From Antedon bifida (taxonomy: Eukaryota; Echinodermata; Crinoidea; Comatulida; Antedonidae): a stretch of 64,000 nucleotides of DNA. Positions within the stretch are counted from its first letter, which is position 1; each line of letters starts with the position of its first letter. Of this stretch, positions 14,657 to 25,751 are shown one piece after another. The notes under the pieces are model-generated. The model was given only the letters and a program-made list of their open reading frames with translations, had not been told where the DNA came from and searched no databases. The position numbers and the translations under genes are program-made. The stretch lies in assembly GCA_963402885.1 (NCBI GenBank), contig OY727099.1, forward strand, positions 22,153,001 through 22,217,000. Direction: 5' to 3'.

Positions 14657-15096
14657 GATGGCAGATTTTGCGAAAAGAAAGGTCACGTGGTTTTTAGATT
14701 CCGAATGAGTACTTATCTTCCTATAAATAACATTTAAAACAATTTTACAAAAAAAGAATAAATACTCTTTCTGTTTGTTTGTTGAAAGATACAAAATATT
14801 ACAAATACAATATATTTTTAATTTATATAAACTTTCCATAGAAATAATATTAAATGATTTTTAAAAAGTGTTTATTTATTTTAACAGCTTGCGTGGTACT
14901 TACTCTCAAGGTCAGTTAGCAGTGTGTTTATTTTTATGTGGTACGTGGGTGCAGTGGTGCATGGTCAGTTTAGTTTGTTGATCAAAAAGGCCAGATTACG
15001 TAGGGGAGGTGGTCAGTGTGTAATTGCAGTAACATAATAGTCTAGGCCCAGGCCTATTGTAATTTAACTGTAAGTTGTCGACGATTGAAGCCTAAA
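14657..15096. promoter_or_regulatory. Shared divergent promoter region RPS13 / glycogen synthase
   Basis: Only 440 bp separate the two start codons, which face outward. The region must contain both promoters and both 5' leaders unless one has a distant first exon. In-frame stop TAG at 15043-15045 lies upstream of the glycogen synthase ATG with no ATG between. Confidence 0.6.
14671..14690 (-). promoter_or_regulatory. RPS13 TOP-like tract and E-box
   Basis: On the minus strand CCTTTCTTTTCG (14682-14671) lies 15 bp upstream of the RPS13 ATG and resembles the 5' terminal oligopyrimidine start of ribosomal protein mRNAs. A perfect CACGTG E-box (14684-14689) abuts it. The transcription start is inferred, not shown. 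Confidence 0.55.
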
Positions 15097-18000
15097 ATGA
15101 TGCCTAAAAAGATAGAAAGATCTCACTCAATGTCCCGAGTGCAGAAAACACTTCCAGGGTTTGATACTGCCCTGTGCGAGATGGACAGAGGTGCCACTGC
15201 CTCTGAACAAAATATGTGGTTATTTGAGATTGCATGGGAAGTTGTCAACAAAGGTAGGCCTACTATATACTACATTACTATGAAATGTATTTGCATGCAT
15301 TTTGGCCTTTAAAAAGTAGCTAAGAGTTGGATAACAGGCCTAGGGCCTATATTAATAATAATAATATCTATTAATTAAATTGATAATGATCGATAAAACT
15401 ATAGACATAGAATGCATTGCATAGGTCTATTTCTATTTGTTTTTAAATTTTAATTTTAGCTAAATAAATCAAAATGTGTCCTTTTACTTGCCAAATCTAA
15501 TTGGTTCCCACTAGGACGCAATTCAAGGACGCAAAGGAATTTGACCAATCATGATGCAATTGATCACCAAATCATCGTGTCGTGATTGGTCAAACTACTT
15601 TTTTCTATTACATATTTAATTTGGCTTCAGAGTGCATCCCCAATTAGTACAGTACTATATTTTTGGTTAAATATTAGTTCATTTCATTTATATAAATACT
15701 TAGTGTACATTTCACGAGGTAAATGGTTTGATTGACAATATTAAATTTCACAAGTCTAAATGTTTTTTTTTAGTTGGTGGTATATACACAGTGATTAGGT
15801 CAAAAGCAGGTGTAACCGTGGACGAGATGGGTGACCAGTATTACCTGCTTGGACCTTGTAATGAAAACTGTATCAAGACGGAAGTTGAAATAATTGAGCC
15901 TGAAAATCCACTCATTAAAAGAGCTGTAGATTCAATGAGAAAGAGTGGGATAAAAGTAGGTTCTCATTGGACAATAATTTTATACTATTTTTCTGGGTAA
16001 AATTTGTGATGCGTCAATTAGTGCCTGTGGATGGATCAGGGGCAAATTTAGGATTTCTTAAATGAAATGGGGGAATGTTACAATACAGTAACATCAATCA
16101 TGGAGGAAATATATCATATCAATACCATCATAAAGCTCTATCACTATCAAATTGTATGTGACAAAAAAAATGTGCCTACCATATGGACATGATGATGTTA
16201 TATCACTACCATATTTGTGCATTTCACTACCATATTTGGGTACATCACAATTTTGTTGTCAAACAAGTGTACATAGAGCTGGTTGATTTATTGTTCATCT
16301 TTCAGCTACCATCCCAAATGGAAGCTTTATATTTATGCCCTACTGTACCTACCTTGTTAAACATCTAGGTCTGTTATACTATCTCACCAGATTGTATGTG
16401 GTCGTTGGCTCATTGATGGCTACCCTAATGTTATTCTCTTTGACATTGGATTCGCTTCTCACATGCTGGACCAATGGAAGAAGGATCTTTGGGAATTGGC
16501 ACACATTGGCATCCCATGGCATGACAAGGAATCGAATGATGCCGTCATATTTGGAAACCTTGTTCAATGGTTCATTGGAGAGGTAAATTATACTGTACAT
16601 TTGATAAAATAGGTTAAGAAATTTACACATTATGCTTGTTATGGGAACATTCTATAAAAATACCTTTAATAAAAACATTATCATGCATCATATCATTTAT
16701 TTTTCTCTTCAAACAGTTCCGTGCTGGTTTTGATTCTGAAGAAAAGCCGTTGATAATGACGCAGTTTCATGAATGGCTGTCAGGAATAGGGTTGTTGCTA
16801 TGTCGTCTACGACACGTTGACTGCTGTACGATCTTCACGACTCATGCTACTCTCCTCGGCAGATACCTTTGTGCTGGCAATGTAGACTTTTACAATAACC
16901 TGGATAAGGTTTGTAGGTTGCCCTTCTTCTTACACATAGCATCAATTGAAAAACTGGGTTGTTTTTTTTTTTTTGTAGCTTATTTTGTGTTAATGACATA
17001 AATAATCTACTCTTGCTAAAAAAAATGGGTACTGGGCCAAAATTTAAAAAAAAATCACTTCTGATAAAATTTATACTGACAATTTGAATGCTGAATTACC
17101 CCACAGTCAGTCAATCGTTTTGTTTGTATTATAGTTTTATTCTAAATATTTGCATTCAAATTGTGAAGCAAGAGTCTATTAATCATCTATAATGGTACAT
17201 ATAAAGCAAAATACATTAAAAAAATGAATAACATGTAAAATAAGTAATAGTATAATACAATAGCAATTACCATCAATCATGACTTTGCTATTTTTAAGTA
17301 GGATTATTTTCCAGAATACTACTAAGTCATTCAAAAAATAACATATACGTTGAAAGTCATGTAATATCTTTTCATGTATTTTGTATAATTGTTACAGAGT
17401 AGTTTTTTCAAATTTGTATTTCATTCATAAAAATCAAAAGCCCCATATTTTTCCATACTGTTACTCTCAAACAATATCTAATTTCTGTTTATCATTTTAA
17501 ATGATTATGGCAAATTGACTTGATGATGTTTCCAGCACATGATAGTATTCTATTTGTCAGGTTTTAATTTTTTTTTGTACTGTATTCATTTTCAGTTTGA
17601 TGTCGATAAAGAAGCAGGCCAGCGCGGCATTTACCACCGATATTGTATGGAGAGGGCGGCAGTTCATACAGCGCATGTATTTAGCACCGTTTCTGAAATC
17701 CTGGCTATTGAAAGTGAAGCCCTTTTAAAGAGAAAAGCAGGTACATTTCAAATAAATATTCAATAACTAATTAATACTTAGTTGATTAGAACCCATTTTA
17801 AGGGACACTAAACATATGTCCCCTTAATAGAGGTTTCCCCTAATTAAGTGTTGGCCATAGTACTAAAATATATAATGCTACTTGTGTGTTTCACACGGTT
17901 GTCTAAGACAGAGTTCTACCGAAATTAGGAAAACCCCCCAAAAAAGTTGCATAGATACAAATGGATGGCTCCAAGGCCAGTTAGCAGATTCTAAATATTA

Positions 18001-21000
18001 TGAATAAATTAGTCAATTTTTATTATATTTTCAGATGTTGTAGTACCTAACGGTTTGAATGTGGTCAAGTTTCAAGCCATGCATGAATTTCAAAACCTTC
18101 ACGCAAAAGCCAAAGAAAAAATTAACGATTTTGTCAGAGGACATTTTCATGGGTAAAATAATGAATGATAGATATATCTGACCTAGTGCAGTGAAGCAAG
18201 TTTTGATGTACAACATGTAATTCCCTATAGTCATTTTTAGGACTTTATGAAGTGTAGCAGTGTACTGCAATCCTTGGTCCACCAATGTTTCTTGCTTTGC
18301 TAACCTTTTAACAAAATAGTGTCTGACCTGTTATACCACCAAAATATTATGTGGTCTAGTGGTAAGGTGCTTGTCCTGAACTGGAGAGATTCCATGTTCA
18401 ATTCCAAACCAAACAATTTTTTTTCTTTTTCTGATAATTATGAATGATATGAAAGAATAATGAAATACATTTTTCCTACAGTCATTTCAATTTTGACCTT
18501 GATAAAACCTTGTACTTCTTCATTGCTGGTCGCTATGAATTCTCCAATAAAGGTGCAGATATATTTTTAGAATCCTTAGCAAGACTTAATTATTACATGA
18601 AGGTAAGATATCATTAACAGCTATAAACTATGTAGTATTTTGTGTTGCTGCTTGAGGATGCAGTATTCTACAGCTATGTCTACACCCCGGTCTACACTAT
18701 AAAACTAGTTTGACAAAAAATGTGCGCAAACATCATCATTTCCATATATGGGCACATCATATTTTTTTGTCACATAAAGTTTGATAGTGTATACAGAGCT
18801 TTAGAACACTATTTATAGGCTTGGTTCCATTTTCGTTTTGACTTGCGGTGTGAGACAAGATTGAGTATCACAGAGCAATCAATTGCCAATGCCAACCTAC
18901 TTCTGACCTTCATGATTACAAAAAAAAAAAATGACCTCTTAAGTAGTTTTCCTAGTACTTTACCTTATAAGGAGTGGAAGGGAGTAATTATCATCTTATA
19001 GTTAACCTACTAATGTACTTACCTTTTGAAGGATAAGTATCCGAATACGAGTAAAACTGTTTATATTGTAGTGGTTTTAATTATTTTCTCACCAGAAATC
19101 TGGTTCCAAGATGACTGTAGTTGCCTTTCTGATCTTTCCTGCACGCACTAACAGCTTTAATGTTGAGTCCCTCCGAGGTCAAGCCATCTGTAAACAAATG
19201 AAGGAAACAGTTGCTGACATCCAAGAGAAAATTGGCAAGAAAGTATTTGAGCATGCACTACGGTAAGATGTCTTAATGGATGTGCCCTTCAATGTCTTGG
19301 TTGGGTTTGGATGTTCACACTTTAAATAGTGGAGCTGTAGCTTGGTAGTTAACATGCTTGCCTTCCAATCCCAAGGTCCAGGGTTTAATCCTGACCTAGT
19401 GTCAGAGTTGTAACTCACAACTCTTTCAACACAACTCCCTAAGCCTCAATTGAGACTTAGTTTATAAGCAAGATAAATTATAAAATAGTTTATCAATCCT
19501 GTAATTGACGAGTTACTCCCTGGTTGATACGTATGAAATAAAATATCCATGGAACTTAAACATGATGTAATCTAGGTTTAGTTTGAAAGAGTTAATTTCG
19601 CATAAAATATATAGCTTGTGGTGAATATTATTACATTTTCCCACAGGACATGCACCTTCAATAACTAGTCCTAGAACTTTCACTAGCTGCCAATCAAATG
19701 TCTTTGTTTACCATTATAGAGGTGAGACACCGAAGGGGGAAAATCTACTGAACTCCAGCGATATGGTACAACTAAAGCGTTGTATATACAGTGCTCAAAC
19801 GCCAAACCTCCCACCAGTGTGTACACACAATGTGATAGATGACTACAGAGATCCTGTACTCAACTACATCAGAAGAATCCAGCTATTCAATGGCCCTGAT
19901 GATAGAGTCAAAGTAAGTTTAAGTTTACAGTGCTTTTTAAACTTGTTACATAATCTAACTTTGAATTAAAAAGAATGTAAAGTATAGAAAACATTTTAAA
20001 ATATTTAAAGAAATATTGTCCCTCTGAAAACATAATCTTTTATTTCATTTTAATGTTACATAATAGCTGTATTCACTTTGACCAAAAATGGATTGAAAAC
20101 AAATATTTACTAAAAATTAGTAAAATTGTCTGTCCGACAATAGGTTTTTTGGTTAAATTTAACAGTTTATTTTGTCTTTTTATAAGTGAAATTATCATCA
20201 ATTAACTATTAGAATTGCAAAATGATTTTATTCAATCTTCATTTTTTATGTTTTTGAGGATATACATCTATCTATACCAGGCTGGTTTATTTCAGTGAAT
20301 ATTCTCAGCATTTTTACTACAGTATTAAGTAATTCTATACCTGGTTTTTTTCAGGTAATTTTTCATCCAGAGTTTCTTTCGTCCACCAATCCATTGTTTG
20401 CTTGTGATTATTCTGAGTTTGTACGTGGCTGCCATCTTGGAGTGTTTCCATCCTATTATGAACCTTGGGGCTATACACCAGGTAAAAAGCAATAATGAGT
20501 ATATTCGAAAATCTATCTATGGTTTCATGCAACGTATGTTGAATAGTTCTAATATTCTTGTTGCTTGTGTTTGCAAACATATGCTCCATAACTCAAAAAT
20601 ATATTGTAGATGGAGAAGTATTCTATATATTTTAGCTTAAAGTTTGCGAATTTTCATTTTTCTTTTTCTGTTTGTACGTTTGTTTATATGGATGAAATTT
20701 CCGAAATAAAAGAAATTGAATTGAATAAAATCAAAATAGTAGAATAAAGTATACTAATACTGTACTTATTACTATTTTTTTCTAAAGTAACGTTACAGTA
20801 AATGTTCTCCAGAATTTATATACCATGATTAGAAGAAGATAATTCCCCAGTAAAACTATTATTAAATATTAATAATACTAATAATAGCTTACTAGTGTTT
20901 AAAATTACTCAATTTTTTGTATGTATGTATTAGAAGGGTGTAGGTTTATTATTTTGTTTGTTCCTGGTGCGCTAGTAACAAATCCGCACATAGTCTTTTG

Positions 21001-22836
21001 TAGACAATAATATGGACTAGTTAAACCTAAAAAAACTGTCCCAGTGATCTAGTTGGCAAAACAATGGCAAGGCTTTACACAACTAGAATATAATAAATAC
21101 AATTGACCCAGTCCCTACTTATAAAACTGGGTATTTAATTTTATGTGTGTGACCTTTCTCTTTTTGTAGCGGAGTGTACAGTGATGGGTATCCCAAGCGT
21201 GACAAGTAACCTATCTGGATTTGGGTGTTTCATGGCTGAGCACATTGCAGACCCTACTTCTTATGGAATCTACATTATTGATAGACGAACTAAGAGCCTA
21301 GAGGAATCCGTTCAGCAGTTAGCATCAGTGAGTTTGTTATCTTAAAAGGGAAACACTGGGTTATCCCTGGTACAGTGGTGCTTTAAGTCAGATCATATAA
21401 CATCCTCAATATTGTTTATAGATAACCCTAGATTCAATTTCAACTGTCACTAATGTTATAAATTCCTTTATGTATTAGGAGATTTATCGAACCAATCTTG
21501 CCATATATTTTATATTATATAACACCTAAATAAATTCCTGTCATTTGATTGGATGATTGTGGGTCACGTGGCATACAATAGTACACACTGTTACTACTTG
21601 AGAGAAAATTGAGTTTGAAAACAGGTGAACAGCTAATAAGTATATTTAAAAATGAATTGACAAAATTAAATGTTTATAGAGATACAATGTGAATGATTTT
21701 GTTGGAATTCATTATAATTCAATTCTGGTTTATAAAAAATATAAGTGGCATTGCAGAATAATCTGAATTGTGCCAAATTTACATGAAATTATAATGTATA
21801 ATTGAAATGATATCCATTTTGTTCTAGTACATGTTTGATTTCACTCGTTTGACAAGGAGACAGCGTATCCTACAACGTAACCGTACAGAACGCCTAAGTG
21901 ATCTACTAGACTGGAAAAACCTTGGAGTTGTAAGTGATTTCATTTATTTTTGAAGAAAAAAAATGAATTGAGAATTTAACCTTTGCTTGTATTTTCTAAC
22001 AAATAAAACAATTTTAACTTACCAAAACTTTTTCAGCTTCAAGTGGCTTATTAGTCTTTATTTAAACTGTTTGTAGGTGGTACATTCATCATACAATATA
22101 TGCTATATTCCCAGTTCTTTTTTTTGTAGTATTATCGCCAAGCAAGACAACTAGCACTTCACAAAGTCTACCCAGAACTATTTGACGTCGACGAGGAAGA
22201 TGGTCCACAGGTAAGCTGTGTATCAAATAAGTTCTGTATGAATATTCATGTTTAAAAAAGTATAATTTTCAAAATAAAATAAAAGGTTTATTTTCACCAT
22301 ATTGACATATGCCTGACATACAATCATATAATACATTTTAATTTTACATATACAGTAACTACATAACAGTTGCTTTTAACCAAACAAACTTATAGGCTAT
22401 AAGTTATACAAAATTTAAGTTTGATGGGAAATACAGTATGTAAAATTGCCTACTGTAAACATTATTAATCTCTAGTTTTTAGTCTCGCGGACGCGACTCT
22501 ATAGTTCACTATGTCGGTCGGTCGGTCTGTCTGTCGGTCCGGTATCACTATGCGTTTTATCGCTTTTCTGTACTTTTTGAACTGTTTTGATGTACAGAAA
22601 AGTTTTAAAATACATTACTTTTTGAAAGTTAATTTTTTTCTGAGAGCACGCGACTTATGGCTGTTGGCCTTGTTTAAGATAATTTGATTAAATTTTTGTT
22701 TAAAATAATGTTTATAATTTTGTCATTTCAGCCATTCAGATTCCCTCGTGCTGCATCAGCACCACCCTCACCAACAAGTTCACGAGCATCGACACCGCTT
22801 GGCACCCCACCAGCATCTGATGATGATGAGGACTAG
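15097..22836 (+). CDS. GYS: Glycogen synthase, 14 exons, complete
   Basis: UDP-glucose:glycogen glucosyltransferase (GT3 family), 679 aa, cytosolic. Exons: 15097-15253, 15774-15955, 16391-16582, 16717-16908, 17596-17740, 18035-18152, 18482-18602, 19096-19262, 19720-19912, 20355-20481, 21170-21327, 21828-21929, 22130-22210, 22732-22836; all phases fit. Visible hallmarks: VNKVGGIYTV (K52, donor-site lysine), [34 protein letters not shown] with E525 at the catalytic position, and the glucose-6-phosphate-sensing arginine cluster [13 protein letters not shown] (594-606). N-terminal RSHS(11) matches regulatory site 2; at the site 2a position there is Arg14. The C-tail is short, ending in a GSK3-type ladder (S654, S658, S662, T666, T670, S674) next to an acidic DDDED end. 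Vertebrate GYS1 is 737 aa, so the distal tail is missing. The first ATG (MMPKK) is used; an in-frame stop precedes it. Confidence 0.98.
15499..15603. mobile_element. MITE family C-related element in GYS intron 1
   Basis: TTGGTTCCCACTAGGACGCA at the left, then the block TTTGACCAATCATGATGCAA and its near-complement CGTGATTGGTCAAAC. Shares the end sequence of 2820-3028, while the interior resembles 35758-35925. Confidence 0.55.
16134..16280. mobile_element. MITE family A, degraded copy (GYS intron 2)
   Basis: AGCTCTATCACTATCAAATT at the left and GTACATAGAGCT at the right, with the family interior CATATGGACATGATGATG and TATCACTACCATATTTG. An old, diverged copy. Confidence 0.65.
18351..18410 (+). 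repeat. tRNA-derived SINE head (GYS intron 6)
   Basis: Sequence TCTAGTGGTAAGG (A-box-like) followed about 35 bp later by GTTCAATTCC (B-box-like), then a T-run. Looks like the tRNA-related head of a SINE rather than a functional tRNA, because no complete cloverleaf is apparent. Confidence 0.5.
18672..18803. mobile_element. MITE family A copy (GYS intron 7)
   Basis: GGTCTACACTATAAAACTAG at the left, TTTGATAGTGTATACAGAGC at the right, interior CCATATATGGGCACATCAT. TIRs and interior match the other family A copies. Confidence 0.7.
19329..19545 (+). repeat. tRNA-derived SINE (family S), copy 1, GYS intron 8
   Basis: Head TGTAGCTTGGTAGTTAACAT (A-box-like), then GGTCCAGGGTTTAATCC (B-box-like), body with CTAGTGTCAGAGT and a tail ending GTATGAAATAAAAT. 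Collinear copies at 60231-60455 (plus) and 26839-27009 (minus). Confidence 0.75.
20004..20270. mobile_element. MITE family B, copy in GYS intron 9
   Basis: Left end TTAAAGAAATATTGTCCC, interior TTTGACCAAAAATGGATT, right end GAGGATATACATCT. Diverged member of the family seen intact at 59233-59568. Confidence 0.65.
20640..20735 (+). repeat. Possible LINE-type 3' tail
   Basis: Low-complexity tail ending GAAATAAAAGAAATTGAATT in GYS intron 10, of the kind left at the 3' ends of non-LTR retrotransposons. No coding remnant recognised. Confidence 0.3.
21515..21600 (-). repeat. Repeat family E fragment (GYS intron 11)
   Basis: Contains the complement of the shared block TGACAGGAATTTATTT ... GTGTTATATAATATAAAA found at 52445-52745 and 56212-56520. 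Confidence 0.5.
22488..22680. repeat. (GTCG)n-containing repeat in GYS intron 13
   Basis: Short tetranucleotide run GTCGGTCGGTCGGTCTGTCT starting near 22514, flanked by CTCGCGGACGCGACTC and a GC-richer stretch, then a near-palindrome around CTTTTCTGTAC / GTACAGAAAAG (22564-22606). Looks like a dispersed element with an internal microsatellite. Confidence 0.45.
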
Positions 22837-23604
22837 CTGTAGTTTTTAGGTTCATACATTCATCCCACCAGGGAAGAGGGACATTCATAATTGTACCTTG
22901 TCTTCCACAAGTATTAGATATGTTAAAGATGTATTGTCCACCTGAAAAAATAATTCTTTAAAAAAAATTTGTTGAATATGCCATTTTAATGTCACATAAT
23001 AGTTATCCACTTTGACCAAAAATTGGATCGAAAAAAACAATTATGTACCTGAAAAAACTGTAATATATTAAGCAAAAAATAGTCTGATTTAAATAATCTT
23101 CATTTTTCATGTTTTTGGGGGACAATACATCTTTATTATTATCCACAGGGCAATTACAATTAATTAATTAAATATTAATGTAATAATTTAATGAATTCCA
23201 TTGACTTAATTTTAGAACAGCAAAATGGTCTTACTACTGTAATCGTATGTGTCGATCAAATGGAATCTGTAGGTAAAACAATGCGATATCTAGATACTGT
23301 ACATAGGTTTATTGCACAGTGTCAACAATTTTGAAATGAATTTTAAATGTTGATAATAAAAAACATGTTAATGAAAATTGGGTTGTTTTATATTTTTAAT
23401 CATGTACTGTAATCAAAGTTACGTTATGATAAAGTACTCAAATTTCAATTCAGGTATTAAATGAGCATCATTTTTATCAGCATTTAACAGCTTTTAATCA
23501 AATTATATTTATAATCTATATTTTTGTTGTTAACCCTATGGATTGTTTTTGGAATACTTTAGTTAGTATATGCTGTGAGTGTTAATAAGAGTTGATAGTA
23601 TAAT
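22837..23604 (+). other. Glycogen synthase 3' UTR and possible poly(A) site
   Basis: No coding sequence after the GYS stop. A family B MITE lies at 22923-23134 and would be within the 3' UTR. AATAAA occurs at 23355-23360. The transcript end is not determined. Confidence 0.4.
22923..23134. mobile_element. MITE family B copy in the GYS 3' flank
   Basis: TTAAAGATGTATTGTCC at the left and GGACAATACATCTTTA at the right, an almost perfect terminal inverted repeat, with the family interior ATGCCATTTTAATGTCACAT and TTTGACCAAAAATTGGAT. Shorter than full-length copies, with an internal deletion. Confidence 0.8.
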
Positions 23605-23820
23605 CAAGGCAATCTAACAACAGGACAGTGAGTTTGCCTTGCTAAGACTTCTATTAGTCCTTTGATCTTATGTCTGGCTGCGACAAATACCAACAGTACT
23701 GTACAATGTATTTATTCTACACGACGTGATGTCTGTGAAGTGGCATGGAACTGATCGTGTTGCAGCCACAGATAAACTCTTTTATCTCCGAAGCTCAAAA
23801 TCCTGTTGTTAGATTGCCTT
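23605..23820. mobile_element. hAT-like MITE with 8-bp target duplication
   Basis: Perfect 20-bp terminal inverted repeats AAGGCAATCTAACAACAGGA (23606-23625) and its complement (23801-23820). Flanked by identical 8-bp repeats AGTATAAT at 23597-23604 and 23821-23828. An 8-bp duplication is typical of hAT superfamily insertion. No ORF, so non-autonomous. Only one copy in the window. Confidence 0.85.
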
Positions 23821-23828
23821 AGTATAAT

Positions 23829-25751
23829 TGATATTAGTAATATAATATGTGGCAGTTTTCAATGAAGGTTTTGGTAAATGAAATAATGTCCATTCCCATT
23901 GTTAAAAGACTTTAATTTATATTGTTTATTTTAATAGGACATATTTGTTTTATAGGAATTCAAAGTCATCTATATTGTTTGGGGATAATTTAGTTTTTTA
24001 ATCAATAAGATATCAATGAAATGTAGGAAAATTATATCAATAAATTATAACAATTATTATTATTAAATGGAGATGTTCAAGTTTTCTTGTTTATTCCATA
24101 TAAAACCAAAATTCATGTCTGGGTTTTTTTTATGAAGGATTCACTATTAACTGTGAATGTACCAACCATAAGACTAAAATAAAAGTCAATTCACACCTGG
24201 GGAGCGATAGTGATAATGGATTTTAAATGGAATGGTTCTTTGATTTATTTAATAAAATTGCCTTTAAAATTTGATACCCCACCAACAATTTGTTTCAAAG
24301 TTATCCCCACACTTTCCCAGTACCTGCACAGATCCACCAGTTTTCACTAAAATATACAGTAGCCTACAATTATTTTACAATAAAATTCTAACAAAAGCAT
24401 ACACTATTATGACATTTATTGCCATTTTGGCAGGTACATCATAAAGATGAAAAGACAATGTACGTACGACGTACATACATTCTAGTTAAAGACTGCTACT
24501 CCTCAGGTAGGCCTGGGGTAGTCACCTCATTAAGTTCGCCGCGGCGTAGCCTACTTAGTTAGCTAACTCACTGAAGCAGCCTATTGATGGGCCTAGCATT
24601 AATTATATAAACAAACTTAGCCTACCTTTTCTGCTTCCCGTTGGTAGTAATTGATTGTTAAATTTATGTTTATAATGTAGTCTTGTCACTCGCATGCCAT
24701 AAACAAGTATTTTAAAGGAGAAACAACTATTTTTGTAAATACAGTATTTCACAACCTCAACACTCAGTCGACACTCTGCAACATACTCGGTAAACAATGT
24801 GCTCGGATTGGTTGAATCTTAACAAGGTGGCTACAGCATTGTTTGAATACCGCGGGCTTTCTCTCGACCGCGTGTCGACATGTGCTCATTGGCCGGCGTC
24901 GGCTGGAATTTATTTTAAGCGCCAAATAACCTGCTACTGAATAAGGAAATCAAACCCTTGGATATAGCACTGAGCAAGGCAATCAAATTTAATCTTTGGT
25001 TGGGAGGTTATGTCTTCAGTATGCGACAGTAAACAAATGTTATAGTAACTACTGAATTTGACCAGCAATAACAAGACCAAGACTAATCTCAAATTGTGTT
25101 TTTTTTAATTCATAATTTGCTACATACAACCCTAACATGGAAGACTAAACAGTTAATTCTGACAGTGGAATTAATGCTGAAACAAAGCTTAGCTTTATAT
25201 ACTAAATTATAATTTGTTATTGAAAAGTCTGTTGCCACAGAATATGACATTATAACCATGATTAATCTGACACTAATAATGTTTGACAATTATTTCTTAT
25301 CTAAATTGATATTCTTGTTCTACAAAATCTTAAGCATTTACTTCAATAGTTTAGTGCAATATTCAAAAGAAATATATTTCATGCTACAAATACAATTTAA
25401 ACAAAATAAATTTATTAATTCTTTAAAATATTTCAGTAATATAATGATATCAAGAAAAATGAATATACTTTTGAAGTAAAATTTATAATAAATGATTAAT
25501 CTATAAAAAAAAATCACCAAAATGTGCAGAAGCATGGTGGTATTTTAAATACACCTGGCTCTAATATGCATACATAATCTGAAAGGTCAAATTGCAGTTA
25601 TTCTATATGCAAATACCCTATTTTCATTAAGCAGGCGGTGAAATTTACAAGCAATGCAAGACGTTTATCATCTAACCAACTATGTGATAGTTGGTGCATT
25701 TGCATGTATAATTTGTGATAGGCACGCAGTGACATTCTAAGCACACCTGGC
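23829..25751. other. Intergenic region between convergent GYS and CYB5R
   Basis: No coding exon recognised. Around 24800-24930 it is locally GC-rich, with a CCGCGGG, an ATTGGCCGGCGTCGGCTGG block and an E2F-like GCGCCAAA at 24918-24925. A donor-like AAAAG|gtaggc lies on the minus strand near 24628. This could be the promoter and first exon of an unrecognised transcript. The remainder, to the CYB5R stop at 25752, is plain AT-rich sequence that includes the CYB5R 3' UTR. Confidence 0.35.

Noticed and set aside
18351..18410. tRNA gene
   Set aside because: A- and B-box-like blocks are present but a full acceptor stem and anticodon arm are not; better explained as a SINE head. The same applies to 19329, 45525, 50154, 53531 and 60231.
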